Below, in pieces: positions 58,685 through 64,000 of a stretch of 64,000 nt of DNA (position 1 is its first letter; each line of letters starts with the position of its first letter). The notes beneath the pieces were generated by a model. It saw only the letters and a program-made list of their open reading frames with translations, did not search any database and was not told the DNA's origin. The DNA is from Mycogone perniciosa. Its lineage: Eukaryota > Ascomycota > Sordariomycetes > Hypocreales > Hypocreaceae. The stretch is taken from positions 215,170 through 279,169 of the forward strand of contig JAOALB010000053.1 of the NCBI GenBank assembly GCA_025331125.1, read 5' to 3'. Both the position numbers and the translations under genes were made by a program.

Positions 58685-60504
58685 TCAGACAATAAGAGCG
58701 GGTGCTGGTTCCAGGGGTAAAGCCGTCCGAGATTCGCCACCTCCAGTACTACTGGGTGCGGGTGCAATCTCTGGATCAGGAATCTGGATATCCAGCTGGG
58801 GATGAAGTCAGCAAGAGTCTTGGATGGGGAATGCATAGATCTGGTCTCTTACCGTCATATACCCCGTTCGACGCAGAGAAACGAGCTTGGGTGGGAGGGC
58901 ACCATCTTCAGAAGAAGACATGGTCTTCTCCATTTCAAGATTCCACTTGTCAATCCACTTCTCTAAGTTGTTCAGCCGGGTTTTGATTGAGGTCATTCCG
59001 AAATCATCCCAAAGCCATCCCGTAACAAGGCCTAATAAACTGTCAAGGAGATTTCGGGCATTATAGGGATCAAAAGCCGGCACCAATTCTCGGTTAAGCT
59101 TTTCGATAATGCGTCGAAACTCTGGTTCAGATACTCCTGCAGGGTCCAAGATCTCGGGATATAGGTTTGAAAAGGTTGGTGCAAGATCTCCTTGCAGCAG
59201 CCAGTCTCGGCGAATGCGGATAATTCGAGTTGTGGCGTACTCTGCCGAATCCATCGGAACGTGTGGGTTTAGGTGAGGATAACAAGGATGCTGTGGCCCC
59301 CATGATTCACCGAGGTCTGGCTGTACTTCTTCGCCCATGATAGACGAGTTGGATGAAGAGATAGCAGACCCGATACCGTCGCCAGCCGACACATTCGAAA
59401 GTCGGTGATCCATGATATCCGGTCCTCGCTCTAAATCCCTTGAGTAGGAGCGCCTCGGCTCCTCGTTTTCAGGCGCCATGGTAGCCTTGCTTTTGCCCTT
59501 GTCCACCCTGAAGGGATTGACAAACGAATCAATAATCTGCGATCTTCTCCCGTCGTATGAAGCTCGGACAGATTGAGGTAAGCTCACACGTCGGTTGTCA
59601 GATCCAGTTCGTTCTATCTGGTAGCTGGTCCGAGGGGACCTGTGATGCCTCGACTGCCGTTGTTCGGAAAGCGTCAACAGAGGATAATCACCAGCTCCGG
59701 TGATTCTAGCGTCGGTAGTGTTGGTGGACTTGTCAAGCGCAGGGTGCTGTAGTAGAATAGGGGGTCCGGTTGGTGTCGAGGGGCGTCGTTTGCGAGGCCT
59801 GGCGGAGATTCGAGGTGTAGAATTGGTAGGATTCCAGAGATGGGCAGCCGGAAGGCGCCAAGGACGATATGTGGCAGCCGAAGATGCCGAAGATGCCTTG
59901 CGCGATTGGAGGCTGCGGCTCGATGAGACGGGATGGGTCTGATGATGCTTATGCTGACGTTGCTCGGTCGCGATGGTGACAACGGAGTCAGGAGCGGAAA
60001 GGCTGGGATAGTCGGGTTGTTGAGAAAGAACGTTAACGCGAGGATTTGTCGGTGATTCTAGGGAGGGTGAACGGGTTGAGGCTGAGAATGTCTGAGATGC
60101 GTGGGGAGCCGTGGAAATGATGGAGATGGCACGGTCGTTGGAACGACCGCGCAGAAGAAGGCCCAGAAGGATGGTGACAGTGGAGATGGGCTCGTAGAGA
60201 CCCGAGATTTTGGCGAGGAGGGCCCGACTGTAGATGGTCCAGGTGGCAGAGAGAGCGACGTCACGGCGAATTTTTTGCGCAGCTCTTGCTGTGAAGGTGA
60301 CGATGCAGCTTCAACAACAGAGGTCGCGGGTTGAGTTGTTGCGTTTGACAGCAGAAGCTGCTCGATGCTGTTTGGTGAGAAGGATAGTGTGTTGAGGCGC
60401 TTGCACGGACACTCGCGCGCGTTGCATCCAATAAGGGGCGCGTCCTCGAAGGGTTTAGTGTGTCTGATCAGTTTTCTCGCGCTGAAGTCCAGCAACAAGG
60501 GCAT
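58685..60504 (-). CDS. erf4: Erf4-like palmitoyltransferase subunit (N-terminus tentative)
   Basis: Partner of the Erf2 DHHC enzyme that palmitoylates Ras at the ER/Golgi. Secure part: minus-strand exons 58853 to about 60091 and 58685-58795. The Golgin-7/Erf4 domain reads IIRIRRDWLLQGDLAPTFS, then YPEILDPAGVSEPEF, LVPAFDPYNARNLLDSLLGL and VTGWLWDDFGMTS. Upstream is a long Ser/Pro/Arg-rich region ending GAGDYPLLTLSEQRQSRHH. That frame has no ATG, so an upstream exon is required; the best candidate is 60148-60504 (MPLLLDFSARKLIRH...), joined by a 56-nt intron with a weak GTCGTT donor, giving 568 aa. The last intron has GTAAGA and CAG. Domain identity is good; the 5' half is a model. Confidence 0.72.
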
Positions 60505-62228
60505 CGTGGATGAAAACTGCAGCCATGCAATGCAATTGGGTCAAAATCCCATTGCCGGCTTCGCGCAGAGCAATATTTTGCGCCTTCAAAATCGATTGAA
60601 GCAAGCCCACAATGCTCAAACCATCAGGTGGGAAAGAGAAAATGTGATTTGGGGGCCATGGTGTCTTTATCATATCTGACCGTTTGAGGTTTCCCCCCTC
60701 TTCTATCATCAAAGCCAGACCGGATCAAAATCTAAGGGCTTGTCTGGCCCACTAGGCGTCTCGTAGTGCCTTGCAGGAAAAAACTTGCTATGGATAGCTT
60801 CTAACTCCGCCGCCAGGAGCCATTTTTTGCTGCGGAGGAAGGGGAAAACGTCAGCCTCCTAATTTTACTGTCAAGGGTGGTTCGTGTTGGCCGTCTATCC
60901 ATGACAAACCAACAATGACTGTTTGAACACATGAGATGACCCCAGACAACCTTACAGTGTATTTGTTTGTTTGAGTCTGTCTGTCTGTCTGTACGAAGGA
61001 CCCTGTCTTCGGTCCGACAATGATAGTCCAAGTGGTTGACCTGAACGGGTTTGTGTTCTTTTTCAACACGGCTCTCGTCTTCGCAAAGTCCAATACGGTT
61101 TCACAGTTGCTTGGCCTGATGAAAAAGGCAACGGAGGATGCATTGGCGTTATCGTATCGGTTCGGTTTGTTTCTTTGGGGGGCTCTGGCTTTTTCGCAAC
61201 CAATCGCCAGCAAGGGTCAATCCAACAACTTACAGCCATCATCCCAGCAAGGTCGGGATATTGTGGTGCTTTACGGTTTGGAATGCCTCCTTTGTCACGA
61301 GCTTACTCAACACTAAAAACCATAGCGTCTTCTGGTTTGGGGACTAACAAGGAGCCGGATGTTGGGTTTTATGGAATTCATTATAGGATTATTAAGACCA
61401 TTCTGGGATTCTTATACTATTATTATAGGACTAGTATAGAATTATTGAGATGTAGTAGCGGTTGTGGGTCTTGGGGTCTCTGTGGGCAGGTCCAAGTTTC
61501 AAGCCAGTTGGATTTACATGATGGATCTAGCGGAATGCTATGGTCTGCACTTTGTACGTGCTAGAAACATTTTCTGCCACCCCTAATCTCGTCATACTTC
61601 CAACATGCCAGTGGGATTCCATGTGTGACTTGTATGCAGATTATAGCACACCGAGGTGACAATGGATCCATTCCTTTGCATGAACATATGTAGGTACTCC
61701 GTATTACTTTGTACATGTATATGCATGTAGCACATAGGTATGGTAGTACTTTGCAACATCTTCCGTGACTGACTTAGGATTGTAGCACCAGAAACAGCTC
61801 GGTTTTCAATTTGAACATTGCAACGATAACAATCGCTGTGCTCCGCTGTTAATCCCTCCAGCTTATAGGGTATCAGGCGATGATGGAGCTTCTCAGCACT
61901 AATTGAAAATATTACGGGCGGAAATGTACCCCAGATTCTAGCTCCCACACCCGGGAGCGCTAACAGGCGAGCGGGCCAACTGGAGCCCGCTGACTCAATG
62001 ACTCAATGCCTCGAGAGCAGTGCCTTTAGCAGTAATTGGCCGGCCAATCGCAAACCACAAGCCAGAGGCCTCGGTTTGGAATTCCAGTTGACGTAACCCC
62101 TCCTGCAGGCGTATATTCGCAATCCATGGGCGTCATCCTCGCCTTATTCTCCCTGCAATGAACGCTCCTCTCGATGACGCCCTCCTAAACCTTTGCGCAG
62201 ACGTGCATATGCACCATACGTTGCAACA
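60505..62228. other. Divergent intergenic
   Basis: 1.7 kb between Erf4 gene and the membrane protein. CTGT repeat 60976-60992, a TACTCCGTA copy at 61694-61702 and AT-rich patches 61370-61450. Overlapping short open frames (60851-61213 minus, 61020-61316 plus) show no domain. Confidence 0.5.
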
Positions 62229-63767
62229 ATGGCGGGTGATGCTGTTCTGGCCCCCGCACCATCGTCTTCTAAAGCTGGGGTCGCTTCATCCTCCGGCGTA
62301 AGCCACGGCGTCAACGTCCACGCTCCTCCCGGCCAACTTCTCCGTCGCTCAAAGACCGTCGACGAGACGTCGTTATCGATGCGAACAGGATCCATGCCGA
62401 GGCGCTTCTCTTCCGACTCGTCGTCCGAGTCGCAGCCGCGAAGGCGGTCCTCCGCCTTCTCCGAGTACAGTCTAAATGAGGCTCGCGATATCCTCAATCC
62501 GCGCCCGCACGTTCATGGGGCCAAGCTGACCCAACAAGAGTCATCACCGTTAGCGTCCCTGTCTCTGGCCTTTGCCGTGCTCCCCGCCATCGCAGGGGTG
62601 TTGTTTAAAAATGGAAGCTTCGTTGTCACCGATGTGATGCTCTTGGGACTGGCTGCCATCTTCCTCCATTGGTCGGTGACACAGCCGTGGTAAGTGATAA
62701 TGACGACACAATTCGAAGTCCATGAGTCTCTGATGATGTTTGGCAGGCAATGGTATCATGCAGCTCAAGAAGTGCGGGTACGTGAGGAGAGCAGTACCGA
62801 TGCCGCTATTGAGGATGACAGTGATATCGATTCTCTTGGGCGAGAACCTGCTTCCTCTGCTCCACTTTACGATGTCCCAGAGGAGGAGGAAGAGGAAGAC
62901 GGACCGACCAAGTCGGAACCGCAAAAGCCAGAGCAGACTCGGGAGAAGCAGAAGGCAACCCGGCAACAAGCTGCTCTGAAGGAGCTCTACCGATATGAGG
63001 TCCTGGCCCTTTTCTCCTGCTTTGTTCTTCCCTTGCTTAGCGCATATCTTCTACATGCTATCAGATCACAACTAAGTCGACCGTCAGAGGGCCTTGTTTC
63101 GAATTTCAACCTGACTATATTCCTCCTGGCCTCAGAGCTGCGAGTTTTCTCTCACATAATTAAACTTGTTCAATCTAGGACTTTGCATCTTCAAAGAATA
63201 GCACATGAAAGCTCCTTTGGCCGCTCGGCTGGAGTTGGTACCCGGATTTCTGAGATGCTTGGTAGACTCGAGAGACTTGAAGCTCTTTCAGCAACGAAAG
63301 ACCAGATGTTGACGGACCAAGGGGCTACATCAGATTCAACAAAGGCAACTCTGGCCCGAGATGTGCGCAATACGATCCAGCCTGAACTTGATGCCCTGAA
63401 TCGAGCAGTGAGACGGTACGAAAAGAAGGCTACACTTCTGCAACTTCAGACGGAATCAAGATTCTCGGAGGTGAATGCGAGCCTAGAGGACGCAATTGCA
63501 TTGGCAGCAGCGGCTGCGAAGAACACGGCCTCTCGCAAGACGCTTCTTACATGGATGGCAGAGTCTGTCAGTATTATACTAATGTTTCCATTTAAAGCCA
63601 TCCTGCAAATCCTGGCTTTGCCTTTGAAACCGATAGTTGCCTTGGCGAACAGGAATAAACGACAACCACCTGCGATGGGTAGGGCAGCTCGAAACGGCAG
63701 GACGGGCAAACCTCACATGCAGGTGAGGTATTCCGATCGGGTACCAACGAGAGTGACGAAGAAATGA
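62229..63767 (+). CDS. Unrecognised multi-pass membrane protein
   Basis: I do not recognise a family with certainty; it looks like a conserved Pezizomycotina protein. Exons 62229-62689 and 62747-63767 give 493 aa. Residues 1-105 are Ser/Arg-rich with likely phosphosites (RRFSSDSSSESQPRRRSS). Two adjacent hydrophobic helices (LASLSLAFAVLPAIAGVLF and VVTDVMLLGLAAIFLHWSV) precede the intron; an acidic linker (VPEEEEEEDGPTK) and a third helix (VLALFSCFVLPLLSAYLLHA) follow, then a weaker one (TIFLLASELRVFSHIIKLV), a coiled coil (MLGRLERLEALSATKDQML) and a final hydrophobic stretch IILMFPFKAILQILALPLKP before a basic tail. The start is an ATG in ACAATGG context. Confidence 0.82.
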
Positions 63768-64000
63768 AGCCACTATACTATTTCACCTAAATTCACACTT
63801 TTGAGGGCTTGGAGGGTTTGGAAGGTTTGGGACAAGGTCATTGTTGGAATTCGTGGGTTTGGGCAGCGGGGAAAATTGCCGGCGTTGGGAATGCGTTTCG
63901 TACCTTCTTTTTTGCCTACCTATCTACATTGGCTTTCACTCGTGTCCGCAAAGTGAGCATATAATTAGGTACAGGAGAACTCTTGGGGGGGGGGGGGAGG
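63768..64000. other. 3' flank ending in a G homopolymer
   Basis: 233 bases after the membrane-protein stop. GGAGGGTTTGGAAGGTTTGG repeats near 63811-63830 and a run of 13 G at 63985-63997. No gene. Confidence 0.6.

Noticed and set aside
63985..63997. Run of 13 G at the window edge
   Set aside because: May be a genuine homopolymer or a sequencing/assembly edge effect; nothing can be concluded from it.

Overview
The window is nuclear DNA of a filamentous ascomycete, most likely Eurotiomycetes (Aspergillus/Penicillium-like). The signs are 48-90 nt GT-AG introns with CTAAC/CTGAC branch sites, a SteA-type Ste12 factor carrying C2H2 fingers, a Zn2Cys6 regulator, a CysB-type mitochondrial cysteine synthase, an alpha-actinin, intron-bearing tRNAs, and many intergenic TACGGAGTA / CGAAGTACTTCG micro-palindromes. 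There are no operons. Every multi-exon model below was joined by hand, and summed coding lengths were checked for reading frame.

Layout. 1-1869: 3' part of coronin. 1870-10064: an 8.2 kb gene-free stretch ending in the leader of steA (10065-12370). 12972-15466: faf1 (minus) and mitochondrial enoyl-CoA hydratase (plus), divergent. 15515-16117: epimerase-like fragment. 16968-19837: RING/ZZ/SH3 protein. 20214-21390: cysB. 21490-23611: a helical mitochondrial protein and mitoribosomal bL19, head to head. 24928-27851: alpha-actinin. 28417-30280: D-2-hydroxyglutarate/D-lactate dehydrogenase. 31717-33474: Zn2Cys6 regulator. 34041-35066: proteasome alpha-4. 35259-35746: CHY zinc-finger protein (minus). 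36207-38678: XPB/Ssl2. 40933-43862: Trk potassium transporter. 44436-46787: VPS9-domain protein (minus). 48372-50301: acyl-CoA synthetase. 50570-50655: tRNA-Val(CAC). 52221-53004: GFA/CENP-V-like protein. 53868-55331: GH1 beta-glucosidase. 55470-55571: tRNA-Ile(AAT). 56228-57824: SBF/Rch1-like transporter (minus). 58685-60504: Erf4-like palmitoyltransferase subunit (minus). 62229-63767: unrecognised multi-pass membrane protein.

Most genes are housekeeping: actin cytoskeleton (coronin, alpha-actinin), mitochondrial metabolism and translation, transcription/repair, proteasome, ion transport, Ras/Rab membrane signalling and MAPK-dependent development (SteA). They do not form an obvious pathway cluster, and I see no biosynthetic cluster, intact transposon, CRISPR-like array or defence system.

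The most interesting signals are gene-structural. steA has an 84-nt, frame-neutral cassette exon whose skipping would fuse two zinc fingers into one intact finger. A 7-nt internal micro-exon lies in the proteasome gene, and a 5-nt coding first exon in the CHY gene. The VPS9 gene has a 60-nt stop-free intron. Other points are the dispersed palindrome family, an alpha-actinin with a long Tyr/Gln-repeat extension, and a divergent pair of mitochondrial genes sharing a 190-bp promoter.
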